Shown here one piece after another: positions 1-10,800 of a stretch of 44,381 nt of DNA (the first letter of the stretch is position 1; every line of letters begins with the position of its first letter). Position numbers and translations under genes: made by a program. The notes beneath the pieces were generated by a model that did no database searches, was not told the origin of the DNA, and saw only the letters and a program-made list of their open reading frames with translations. The stretch comes from Stentor coeruleus (Eukaryota; Ciliophora; Heterotrichea; Heterotrichida; Stentoridae). Location: NCBI GenBank assembly GCA_001970955.1, contig MPUH01000589.1, positions 1 to 44,381 of the forward strand, read 5' to 3'.

Positions 1-506
1 AATTTGCCTAAGAGTTCAAGTTCTCCTTTATCATAAAGGATATTGCAGGTCATCTTACCAAAATAAATCTTTGATTAAAAACAGAATTTTCATATTTTTT
101 ATAAAGATTTCCTCGTCGTAAAATATTTTACCAACACTCTAAGTTATTTAGCCTTCCAATTACATCTATAAACTATGCTGAAGACATAAAAAGCTTCCAT
201 AACTTTTATAAAAGGACGATTTAAAGTAGCCATAGTACAAATACTTTCTTCATCCAACAAAATCCCATTGTATGTCCTCTATTTCTATCATCATTTGTCC
301 GATCTATATGTTTTTGTCTTAGCACCTCAGGTTCTCTCTATAAAACAGTTCTGAGATGTCTTCCAAATCTTTTCACCAAGTTTTATGCAGTTCTCCAGGA
401 TAATCTGACTATATAAGTTGGTATAATCTTTATATAACTAAAGAATCTTCTTGCTATTGGTTTTTTTCAACAAATCTTTTAAAGGCATATGATTTACTTC
501 TGCCAT
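1..506 (-). pseudogene. Decayed minus-strand reading frame, family unknown
   Basis: Reading the minus strand from an ATG at 506 gives a coding-looking peptide beginning MAEVNHMPLKDLLKKTN. It is interrupted by a stop after about 22 codons, continues in the same frame (LYKDYTNLYSQIILENC), then meets several further stops. No intron of 15-16 nt with GT...AG ends removes the first stop. I recognise no family. It may be a gene remnant or chance open sequence. It lies head to head with the orphan gene that starts at 537. Confidence 0.25.
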
Positions 507-536
507 AGTGATTTCTGATATAGTTTTTGATTTTCT

Positions 537-1535
537 ATGAGAATACTTCGAAAAACTCTAGAAAACCATGAAGGAAGTAAAAGTAGGAAAGAGAGTTTGA
601 TGGAGTCAAAGATTATGCTAAAAGCTGAAAAAAAAATCATTGTCAGCATGCAGTGTATTGATAAGGGTAGGAAGAAAGGAAGGAGGAGGTTTGAAAGATT
701 AGTTGATGATACTAAATGCCCGATAAGTAAGTGTGTAAGGCAAGGACATGCAAAAGCTAAAATTCTGGTGAAGGAAACAGATGATAGGATAAAATATGAA
801 AATAGTCTTAGAGAAGTGATGAATGAAGATAATGAGAGTTGCTTAAGAAGCAGTTATAAAGAAAAACCTGCCAAATCTACTTCAGCTACATTTTCGAAAA
901 GCCATAATTTTTCTCTAAACCCGCTCATTAAAAATGATATTCTCCCTGAAAATCTTGAAAAATCTCTACCCCAACTTGACGATAATTCCTCAATTTTATT
1001 ATCAGAAGATAATCCTACAAACTCATTCTCTAAAATTATCAGTAAAATCACTATCTCTGCCGATATAAAACCTTTATTTCAATCTCTCAACTCAATAACC
1101 AAAACTTATTATACTTTATTATCAAAACCAATCATCCTAATGCAATCCTTCAGTTTTCTATCAGACCTAATAAGCAAAGATTTTTTAATTCCAGAAGTCA
1201 TATCAGAAGAAGAGTCCGAATATATATCAGTGGAACTCTTATCTGCCTCTTACAAGTCATATTCAAAATGTTCAAAGTCTTCAGAAGACAAAAGTTTAGA
1301 AGGATTGGCAATCTCAAGTTATTATTGCTCAGTTGCATTAAAACCCATTGTGTTTATTGAGAATATCTATTGCACTGAGCATTCAGTCGAAATAATTAAT
1401 CGAAACAATCAGTTCTGGAAAAGTGAAGGGGCTTATGATGAGTCTCCAGCTTTTGAAGATCTTTATGAGTGTTTAAGTGAAAGTGATGAACACCCTGTTC
1501 CAATATTAGTAACAAGTAATTGGATTATGTTTTAA
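537..1535 (+). CDS. Orphan serine-rich protein, 332 aa
   Basis: Open frame from ATG at 537 to TAA at 1535 with no stop and no intron needed. The N-terminal 100 residues are very basic (Lys/Arg-rich, including KGRRRF). The remainder is Ser/Leu/Ile-rich with an acidic C-terminal part (EEESEY, SESDEH). No signal peptide, membrane span or known domain is visible, so no function is offered. It ends 4 nt before the start of the deoxyhypusine hydroxylase gene on the same strand, which leaves almost no room for a separate promoter; that gene's promoter would have to lie inside this frame. The frame could also be open by chance, but its length in AT-rich DNA and its codon use argue for a real gene. 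Confidence 0.55.
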   Translation: MRILRKTLENHEGSKSRKESLMESKIMLKAEKKIIVSMQCIDKGRKKGRRRFERLVDDTKCPISKCVRQGHAKAKILVKETDDRIKYENSLREVMNEDNESCLRSSYKEKPAKSTSATFSKSHNFSLNPLIKNDILPENLEKSLPQLDDNSSILLSEDNPTNSFSKIISKITISADIKPLFQSLNSITKTYYTLLSKPIILMQSFSFLSDLISKDFLIPEVISEEESEYISVELLSASYKSYSKCSKSSEDKSLEGLAISSYYCSVALKPIVFIENIYCTEHSVEIINRNNQFWKSEGAYDESPAFEDLYECLSESDEHPVPILVTSNWIMF

Positions 1536-1539
1536 TAAT

Positions 1540-2461
1540 ATGGATCTACCTTCGATTCTAGTGTTAGAAGAAGTCCTCCTAGACGCTAGTGAGCCAATCA
1601 CAAAACGTATGAGAGCTTTATTCTACTTAAGAACAATAGGTACTGAAGAAGTAATTCCAGTGATATCAAAAGCTTTTAATGACCCAAGCTTACTACTACA
1701 ACATGAGATTTGTTATGTTCTAGGGCAGATTAAACATATTAAGTCTTTAGAGTTCCTTAAGCAAGTTTTAGAAAATGAAGACAATGCTGTGATATCAAGA
1801 CATGAAGCTGCTGAGGCAATAGCTGCGATTGGTGAGCCAAGCTACTATGAAACTTTAGAAAAATATGCTAATCATCAAAGTCAAATTCTTGCTGAAACAT
1901 GCCAATTAGCTATTGACAGACTAAAATGGTTGGAAAAGGGAGAAAAGTATCTTTTTATATAGCCTCGGGCCTAATTTCTGCTTATCAATCGATCCAGCCC
2001 CACCTTATACTGAAAACTACACTCTTTCTCAGCTTCTAGATATCTATAAAAACCCGGATCTTAGCCTTTTCAATAGATATCGGGCACTTTTTTCTTTGCG
2101 TGATCTCTGCACTGATGAAAGTGTCCTAGGCATCTGCGAAGGGCTCAACAATGATAATTTCTCAGCTCTATTTCAGCATGAAATTGGCTTTGTTTTAGGT
2201 CAAATGCAAGAAAAAGCTCACAAAGGTCTTCATTTTCTAGCTAACGTAAAACCTATTCAGACTGTCAAAAACCACAATAATCATTATATTGTCAGACATG
2301 AAGCAGCTGAAGCTATTGGAAGCATTACAAACGATGAAGAGTATTTGAATATCTTGTAATTTATAATAAGGAAAATGTATCTAAATGACCCAGATGAGCC
2401 TGTGAGATCAAGCTGCTTTATCGCTTTAGATATATCAGAATATTGGTTTAGTACTAGTTAA
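1540..2461 (+). CDS. DOHH: Deoxyhypusine hydroxylase (three exons)
   Basis: HEAT-repeat di-iron monooxygenase that hydroxylates deoxyhypusine in eIF5A, the last step of hypusine formation in the cytosol. The exons are 1540-1946, 1963-2355 and 2371-2461. Removing a 16-nt and a 15-nt intron gives one 296-residue frame, close to the human protein (about 300 aa). All four metal-binding His-Glu pairs are present: LLQHE and SRHEAAEA in the first half, LFQHE and VRHEAAEA in the second. The family linker motif (SIDPAPP) lies just after the first intron. The C-terminus (DPDEPVRSSCFIALDISEYW) matches the family end and is recovered only if the second intron is removed. The start at 1540 places the LRTIG region where the family has it. 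The gene lies 4 nt after the preceding gene. Confidence 0.95.
1947..1962 (+). other. 16-nt intron 1 of DOHH
   Basis: GTATCTTTTTATATAG. It contains an in-frame TAG. Removing it joins two HEAT halves of deoxyhypusine hydroxylase in frame (phase 2: the exon ends with AA and the codon is completed by C). Confidence 0.92.
2356..2370 (+). other. 15-nt intron 2 of DOHH
   Basis: GTAATTTATAATAAG. It ends in AAG instead of the commoner TAG. Removing it restores the conserved C-terminus of the enzyme (phase 2). Confidence 0.9.
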
Positions 2462-2667
2462 AATAAGCTTTATTATGGGATTTAACTATCATTAGAATAA
2501 GCTTAGCAGGTGTTATTATGACTAATTAGCTTCTTGATGGTAAATAAGGTAATAAATAATTGGACCGGCTTGCAAGTTTACAAAAGTTATCTTTTGGTCT
2601 AGGAGCAATGGGTCCAAAGCAATTTCAAAAGTGTTTTCCAATATTGCTGGAATGATTCTTGCTAGTA

Positions 2668-2910
2668 TTAATGAACTGAGTTCTAAACAGAATTAGTGCT
2701 AACTTCATGCAGCCAAGGGCGTAAATTTTCATCAAGCAAAAATCGTATCCGAAATCTTAAAGCCTATAAGCTGACAGTTTTCATTGAGTTTGTGTATGTA
2801 GCTTTGACTGTATTTTTGATGTTATTTATTTTTTGGTATTTTCTTCGAGAAATTTCACTTTGATGCTTTTTGAGTCTAGGTATCTTTGGAAGTCATGATA
2901 AGATAGTTCG
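2668..2910. repeat. 243-bp direct duplication, left copy, at N junction
   Basis: Same length as 2913-3155 and nearly identical, with a few single-base differences (for example CGA versus TAG-containing text in the TTLL remnant). The single N at 2911 separates the copies. The pattern fits two allelic or paralogous contig ends joined without being merged. Confidence 0.9.
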
Positions 2911-2912
2911 NG

Positions 2913-3155
2913 TTAATGAACTGAGTTCTAAACAGAATTAGTGCTAACTTCATGCAGCCAAGGGCGTAAATTTTCATCAAGCAAAAATTGTATCTGAAAT
3001 CTTAAAGCCTATAAGCTGACAGTTTTCATTGAGTTTATGTATGTAGCTTTGACTGTATTTTTGATGTTATTTATTTTTTGGTATTTTCTTAGAGAAATTT
3101 CACTTTGATGCTTTTTGAGTCTAGGTATCTTTGGAAGTCATGATAAGATAGTTCG
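2913..3155. repeat. 243-bp direct duplication, right copy
   Basis: Partner of 2668-2910. It differs at a few positions, so the two are not a simple copy of one read; allele or paralogue joining is likely. Confidence 0.9.
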
Positions 3156-3560
3156 TTACTTTTTCGAATTTCCCAAAGTCCTCATATTTGCTTTGTATAA
3201 CATCATTAGTTAAATGAATGAATATATTATCAAGATCTTGAGGGTTGTAAGCTTTAGATACTGTACGAAAATAGCCTTCTTGATAATAATATACTTGAAT
3301 TACTCCATTGATTGAAGTTACTAAAGCTAAAGCCTAATATCAAATTTTCTTTTATTAATCAAAAAGGGGTTTTCAATGCATTTCTTTATAATAAAAGAGT
3401 GCTTGTTTTTGTTGATCTTTGTTGCTGTGATTTCCGAAATGATTTTTTTGTTACGAAATCCCATAGCCACTATTTGTATTTTCCCTAGGCTTGAAAATCA
3501 AAAAGCTGTTAGCAGGCTATCTTTGTACATGCTAAGAAAATTCCTTAGTTCCTTTAAATT

Positions 3561-4851
3561 ATATCATTTAAGATAAATCAAAAACAAAAATTAAAAGCAT
3601 CGTCTAAATTATTCTCATAATTGCATTTCATGCTTTTATAAAAATAAATTTAATCCAAAAAGTTAAAATTGAACTCAAGCTTGCTTTGAATCTATTAACA
3701 CAAGGATCAATACGAAAATTATAATAAAAGCCAATATATTGTTTACTTTTTATTATAAATTCATAGCCAAGTCCTGAAATATCTACAGCTCTCATACAAA
3801 ACACTACAGTAGGAGAGGAATTTGCACCTGAGTTGCATTTATGGAAACTTTTTTATTTTTTTTTCTTGATTGCATTTGTTACAAATGCAAATTAAACTGA
3901 AATTGATTCTGACTATAGCATCATAGCAAATTTTCAGCTTACATTTGTGAGTGTCAAGCTTGTCAGAAAAACTAGAAAATATTTAAAGAATCAGATGTCC
4001 TACTATATTCTGATAAAAAAAGCTTTACATCATCAAATTTCCAATTAAGGTCTTCATTAATTTAATAAATCTTTTGAAAATTTCTTACTATATTTTTATA
4101 AATTTTATTGTGGCTAGATTATGATTTGAATGCAAGTTTATTTATTTTCAAAGCGGCCAACATTTTTTTGGTTCTTTCAAAGTAACCTAAATACTTTCTA
4201 GCTTTCTGTTATTTCAAAAAAATTGATTTAGCTTTCAGAATTTTGTTTTATTTCCAAGTTTAAAGAGTTGAGACTGATTTCAATTTTTTCAATTCACCTG
4301 TTTTAGTTTATGTAGTGTAGATTAAGCTCTCAATAAAATGAATTTTTTTGATTGTTGCCTTTACTGATTTTTTATTTTCGATTTTTTGATTAGATAGACT
4401 ATTATAAAAGAGAAAAATTTTGCATTCAGGCTTCACACTCTAATAAATCTAGTTCGTTATGCTGCTTCATTTAGTTTTTATTGGATTATGGGGTTTAATA
4501 CAAGTTTTTATATCTTTTTGGGAAAACAACGCTGATATAATATTTTAGGATAGTTGAAAGGGTTGAATTTTTGTTATGATAGGATGCTAGGGTACTAATT
4601 TTTTGTTTTTGATTTGAAAATATACTCATTATTTGTAATGAATTTTGTGGGACTTACTTTGAAAATTTTAAAGTTGAATGAAATAGAAATTTAGTTGTTT
4701 AAAAAATAATTTTGATCTAAAAAGCAGCATATCTATTTACTACACTGCTCACAAAATCCAATAAAAATAAATCACTCTCATTCATTTTCTATAAAAATTA
4801 CTTGTTCCTTATAAGAATTACACACATACCAATTAAAATTGGTACTAAATA
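3561..4851. other. Intergenic, no gene seen
   Basis: Very AT-rich sequence between the TTLL remnant and the NT-C2 coiled-coil gene. Stops are dense in all frames on both strands. I see no RNA gene, repeat or long inverted repeat. Confidence 0.6.
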
Positions 4852-7308
4852 ATGTCAAAATTTCTTAAAAGACTAGGGACAAAAAAGCACATATTTACCT
4901 TCGATATAACAATTCACTCAGTCCAAGTAGCAGTAAACGTCCCTGTCCGATTAAACATCATCTGGAAGCGCCGTAATTCCTAAACAGACAAAAAACTATC
5001 AGAACTCCGTAACAAATACCCAATATCCCCATCAATAGGCCTAACAGAAATAAATGAAACTCTATCAATGATCAATACCCTCTACGAAGAAAAATCCGGA
5101 AATTTCTTACCAAAAAAAGCATCTTTAGCCATAATAGCTCATATTGACAAAAGATCAACAAAAAAACTTGGTGAAATCCATTTGAACCTTATAGATTATA
5201 TGAAAGAAGGAGCTAGCAGAATACCTTTTACGATTATGGGCTGCCCAGATAAAAAAGCTCATGTTTTTGTTTCTATTAAAGCTCAGACAATGGGAGATAC
5301 TATTAAAGATTATGCTAGCGATGCTTCTGGATCAGAGATGGGTGTTGAAGAAGATCAGTTGAATTCTGGAAATTCGTCTTTTTCTAAGAGAAGTGAACAA
5401 TTATCATGTGATTTTACGTCAAATGTAGCTAATGAGTCAGAAACAAGTATTTTGGATGAAGAAAATAAGATGAAAGGACAGAATAGAAAACCTCCGATAC
5501 CGAGGAAAAATACAGATGGTAGTAAAGAAGTGCAAAAAGAGGAAAAGTTGAGGTATGTGGAAATTAAAGCTCAGAATTCTTTGTTGGAAAAAGAAAACCA
5601 GCAGTTAAAAAGTGAAAAAGAGGATTTGAGAATACAGATGGAGATGATTGTTGAGAAGTCTAAGAAAGAGAGGGAGAATTTTATGGAGCATGCAAATATG
5701 ATTGATATTGATTTGGAAACTATTAAGTCAGAAAACTATAAACTCAAAGAAAAAAATCGAAGGAGAAAAGAAAACTATAAAAAAGTGCAAAAAGAGCTTG
5801 AAGAGACCTCTGGAGAGCTTCTTACATTAAAAATAAACTTCAGCCAAAGTGAAAAACTTAAATTCATTGACGAAATAAAATCGCTAAAAAAACAATTTTT
5901 CGATAGCCAAAATGAAATATCTAAACTAGCAGCACTACTAGAATCTTACTACAACGAAAAAGAATTGTTAGAAAACTCTAAAGACCAACTTCAATCATTA
6001 AATCTCAAACAAATGAGCGAAATCTCATCCTTGAAACTAAAAATATCTGAACAACAAAGCATAATTATAAATAAAATCCCAGATGATCAAATCTCATATA
6101 AAAGAAAAATAGAAAATGTTGTTCAGGATATAAAAAAAGAACTTGAATCAGCCCAAAACGAAAGAGATGATGCTTTATCTCATCAAACTGACTTATTGTC
6201 TGACATACACAAGCTAAAAAGAGACTTTACTAACAAAGAAGACGAGCTCAGATCAAAAATCAGGAAACTTGAGTTTGAAAACGAAGAAAAAGCTAATGAA
6301 ATACAGTTTTTAAACGAAAGGCTTGAGGATGAGATTAAAAAAGTTACAAATATTGAAAGGAAAACCCTTACAGCTAAAGAAGAGTTCAATGAAAAAATAG
6401 TCAAAATGCATAAAAACATTACGGAAATAGCTAAAGAAAAAGAAAGCATTGAAAAATCTCTGATGAATTATCAGAGAAAAGCATTACGAAACAGAAGTGA
6501 AACTGATCCTGATGGCCTTGAAAAGCTTCGAAAAAGCCTAAATACTTATACTATGGAAAACACAAAACTAAGAAATCTTATAAAAGAAAAAGATATTGAG
6601 ATCGAAGAACTTAAAGATAAAGTCAAACAGATTGAGAAGGATTTTGGGGAAATATCAAATCATGGGATATTCACAGAACAAGTTGACAGTAATGAAGAGA
6701 TGTTAAAAGAAAGGATCGCAACATTACAAGGACAGATCCAAAACTCAAACCAAATGTTTGTCAGGGAAAAAAATTTGATACTTGATAAAACAAGGCTTTT
6801 AGAAAAAGAATTAGAAGTTGCTCTACAAAAAAATAAAGACATAGAAAAAATCTATGAAACACAAGTTTCAGCCTTGAGAATAGAGAATATTGTATTAAAG
6901 GAGCATCAAGAAAAAATGGGGAATCCAGGAAATTCAGGGATTATTTTAGGTGAAGAAGCTTATAAACAGACGATTGAGATGAAGAAAATAGAGAATAAAG
7001 AACTTAAAACTTTGATTGTAAAAATGCAAGAGGAGCTTAAGATTATGGAAAAAAGGTATATGGATTTTAAAATGAATTATGCTAGTCTTGAACTAGAAAA
7101 AGAGAGTGTTTCAAAGAAATATAAGGATATACAAAATTCTCTTAATGAGTTTACGGCTAGTTATAAGCTTATGGAAGAAGAGTTTTATAGGACAAATGAA
7201 AGTTTTGGGGTAACTCTGAATGAAAATAATGAGCTAGTTAATGAAATACAGTTGCTTAAAGGGCAGATAGAGGAATTGATGAAGAGAAGAAAGAGAAAAA
7301 ATACTTAG
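4852..7308 (+). CDS. NT-C2 domain coiled-coil protein, 813 aa
   Basis: Exons 4852-4972 and 4988-7308 join across a 15-nt intron into an 813-residue protein. Residues of about 10-145 look like the N-terminal C2 domain (NT-C2) of EEIG1/EHBP1-type proteins: FDITIHSVQVAVNVPVRLNI, then an IWKR strand, a LGEIHLNLIDYM strand, and an end near HVFVSIKAQTMG. This domain usually binds membrane or small-GTPase partners. Residues of about 145-215 are a polar, serine-rich linker. From about 215 to the end the protein is a long, nearly unbroken coiled coil (E/K/L heptads). The likely role is a membrane-linked tether or scaffold; the exact partner is unknown. The first exon carries the start of the C2 domain, which supports the ATG at 4852 over later methionines. 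Confidence 0.88.
4973..4987 (+). other. 15-nt intron of the NT-C2 coiled-coil gene
   Basis: GTAATTCCTAAACAG. It contains an in-frame TAA when read through. Removal joins WKR to HKKLSEL within the C2 domain and opens the frame to an upstream ATG. Confidence 0.88.
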
Positions 7309-7888
7309 TATTATATATAAAATAACCACTTTATATAAGATGATTTGGAGTTTGTACTTGCTAGAGATTGAAAGGTTTTAAATATATTTTATATATGATA
7401 GCTTAAAATAAACATAGGTTTTTTTATAATAAAAGAAGGTCATGATTTATTTTTGACTAGTAATATACTAAAATTGCTACATCAAGTTGCTTATTATGGC
7501 ATTAATATTATTAGTTTAAATATGAAAATTTTAACACTAAGAGCATTTAATTTTTTATAATGATTTTAAAACAGTAATAAGTTTATAATAATTTTATTGA
7601 ATTTAGAGGTACTAAAGATTTTGGGTAATAGATTTTTATTAATAGAAATTGTTGTTTTCAGTAGCCATACCCACCCAACTAAAATTATTTACTAAAAATA
7701 AGCATTTTCTATTTTCATCTATAAAGTATACTATCTTTAATCCTAATCCCTTAGAATAATGCCATATTTTTTCATTCCAAACCCAATCATATTCAATTTT
7801 TCCATCCTTTAACTTAACATTAAATAGCTTCTTATCAACCAAATTACCTCTAGCCTAATCTTAACAACTGTGATTAGCACAATAATAA
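7309..7888. other. Intergenic with a weak minus-strand open stretch
   Basis: On the minus strand, 7842-7639 is open for 67 codons (containing DWVWNEKIWHYSKG and VYFIDENRKCLFLVNNF) and looks somewhat protein-like. It has no ATG near its beginning, only a TTG, and no upstream exon joined by a 15-16 nt intron was found. It could be a gene fragment. The rest is AT-rich with nothing recognisable. Confidence 0.3.
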
Positions 7889-10800
7889 ATGGACCTAACA
7901 GAAAAAGAAATATCTCGGCAATCAAGCCAACGGTTTAAAATCAATACAAGCGATATAAACCTGATTATTGATACTTATCGCAGTCGAACATTTACTCAAG
8001 ACATTGATCGTATAGAGAAAATGGGTGGAATTCATGTTTTTGAAGATTTACTTTGTGTTGATTTTTCTACAGGACTCACAGGTGCAGATTTTACTAAAAG
8101 GAAAGTTTTTTTCGGGAAGAATCAAAGGCGTAAAGGTAAAGAAAAGACTTTTTGCGACTTTGTTAAAGATGCAATCTCAGATAAAATCCTAATCATCCTT
8201 CTGATAATGGGCGGTATCTCTTTAGGGCTTGGCTTAGGTCTAGAACCTGAGCATCGTTCAACAGCGTGGATTGAAGGCTTCGCTATCATTTTTGCAGTGT
8301 TTTTAGTCGTCTCAGTAATGTCCCTAAACGATTACCAAAAAGCGAAGAAATTCAAAGAGCTACAAGAAAGTTACAAAACCAGGCAAAACGTGACTATTTT
8401 CCGCTCTGGAGCTTATACTTCAATGCATCCATCTAAAATCCTTGTTGGGGATATTATAGAAATTAGTGATGGAAACATAATCCCAGTAGATGGAATTTTA
8501 ATAGATGCTAGTAACGTCGAAGTTGATGAGGCAGCAATGACAGGAGAAAATGACAAAGTGCTAAAAGTCTCATATAAAGAAGCTATATCTTTAAGAAATG
8601 AGTTTATAGAAAAAGATAGAAAAACAGATGATGGGCTTTTGCATCACGCTGTGCCAAGCTGCATTTGTATTTCTGGGACAACATTAGCTGAAGGTAGAGG
8701 GAAGATGCTGGTTCTTGGTATTGGGGAAAATTCTTGTGAAGGAAGACTTGTAGACCTTACTGAGCAGGATCAACCAGAAACACCACTTCAATTAAAACTT
8801 GATCGAGTTGCTGATTTTATAACGAAATTAGGGTTAATATGCTCTGGGATTGCCGTTTTTGTGCTATTTATTAGATTTTTTATTGAGCTTGGTACAGGCA
8901 CTGAAGAATGGAATAATGGCCAATATAAGCATATGCTTGAGTTTCTTATTACTGGAATAACTGTGCTTGTTGTAGCTATTCCTGAAGGATTACCCTTGGC
9001 TGTGACTATATCTTTGGCATACTCAGTCAAGAAAATGCAACTTGAAAACAATTTAGTCAAAAGGTTTCATGCGTGTGAAACAATGGGTGGGGCGAATATG
9101 ATTTGCTCAGATAAAACAGGAACATTGACTACAAATCAGATGAGTCTTGAGTATTTTTGGATGTCTCTAGGGAAAATTGTTCCTGATTATAACAAGCATT
9201 TTTCAACAAGGCCTGAGTATTTTGCTAAACTCAAAGAAAACCTTTGTGTTAACACTAATGCTAGGATACAAGAAGGGAAAGAGATTGGGTCAAAAACAGA
9301 GATTGCCTTAATAAAAATGCTTATAAAATTTGGACATGATGACTATCAACAGGTTAGAGATAGTTTTAGGAAACGACCTACTAAAATTTTTCCGTTTAGT
9401 AGCTCGAGGAAAAGGTCAAGTATAGTTATTTCACTTGATGAGGATGGGACTAAATCAAGAGCACATGTGATGGGAGCTTCAGAAGTAGTATTTTCCAAAT
9501 GTAAATTCATTCTAAACCTTGATGGCTCCACAAGTCTAATAACTAGTGAAACAAGAAAGCAAGGCGAAGATGTGATATTAGAAATGGCAGAAGGTGGTCT
9601 TAGGACAATTTGCTTAGCATATCGCGATATAAACTCAGGTGAAGATTTCCAAAAAACCATCAACAACATTCCAGCAATAGAGGAAAGTGATCTAGTCTGC
9701 TTAGCAATTGTAGGTATAAAAGACCCAGTACGATCAGAAGTTCCAAACGCTGTTAATAAATGCAAAATAGCTGGAATCAAAGTGAGAATGGTAACAGGGG
9801 ATAATAAAATCACAGCAAGGGCAATAGCAAAAGAATGTGGTATAATCTCAGGAGAAAACTCTATAGTAATGGAAGGCAAAGAGTTTAGAGAATTATGTGG
9901 GGGAACAGTTTGCAGTAATTGTTTAATTGAAACCTGTCCTTGTGTAAGAGATTCTTCAAAGGCTCAAAAAGGTGAGAAAATTCGTGTAGACATAGTTAAG
10001 AACTTTGATGAATTCAAAAAGTTTATAGATAACTTAGATGTCTTAGCACGTTCTCAGCCTGAAGATAAATATACTTTAGTAACTGGACTTATGCAATTAG
10101 GACATGTAGTCGCTGTAACTGGTGATGGGACTAATGATGCCCCAGCTTTAAAAAAAGCAGACATTGGCTTTGCCATGGGGATCGCTGGAACAGAATTAGC
10201 CCGAGAAGCAGCAGGGATTATATTACTTGACGATAATTTTTCATCAATTATAAATGCAGTTTTATGGGGAAGAAATATATATGATAATATACAAAGGTTT
10301 ATTCAATTTCAGTTAACTGTCAATATTGTCGCAGTTGGCTGTGCTATAGTTGGTGCTGTAACTATAAAACAATCCCCTTTAACAGCTGTGCAAATGCTTT
10401 GGGTTAATCTTATAATGGACACTTTTGCTTCATTAGCTTTAGCTACTCAGCCACCTACTCCTGATATGCTGCAAAGACCACCTGTTGCTAAAAAAGTGTC
10501 TATTGTTACAAAAAGGATGTGGAAACATATACTTGGGCAAGCATTTATAGAATTGATAATTGTATTTATTTTAATGTATGCTGGAGAATACTTCCTTATT
10601 GAAGATGGGGATAAGTCAAAGAAATCTGTACTTGTTTATAATGACAAATATGTGATTTCTGGGAGGAATTACCATATTAATGGAGATGTGGATTATAAAG
10701 ATTATTATGAAGATCAGGAGATCGGACCAAGCAGACATTTTACTTATATTTTTAATATTTTTGTCCTATTACAGCTTTTTAATGAGTTCAATGCTAGGAA

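Larger units (their letters stand above)
2522..3560 (-). pseudogene. Tubulin-tyrosine-ligase-like (TTLL) gene remnant
   Basis: TTLL enzymes add glutamate, glycine or tyrosine to tubulin and use an ATP-grasp fold. Reading the minus strand from 3560 downwards, three frames in turn show family signatures in the correct order: IENPFLINKRKFDIR, ALVTSINGVIQVYYY with EGYF and FIHLTND, YHDFQRYLDSK, FLLDENLRPWLHEVSTN (the active-site glutamate region), and finally LARIIPAILENTFEIALDPL. Single-base frameshifts occur after KFDIR and after GKFEK, and there are several stops. No 15-16 nt intron explains these. The family's WxxKP region and N-terminus are not recognisable upstream. The remnant contains a single-N junction at 2911 with a 243-bp duplication on either side, so part of the damage may come from assembly. 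Confidence 0.85.

Noticed and set aside
3376-3576. Plus-strand open frame of 66 codons
   Set aside because: It lies antisense to the TTLL remnant, whose family motifs explain the sequence.
9346-9879. Antisense open frame of 177 codons in the calcium ATPase
   Set aside because: The plus strand codes the conserved pump here. The antisense product has no family resemblance.
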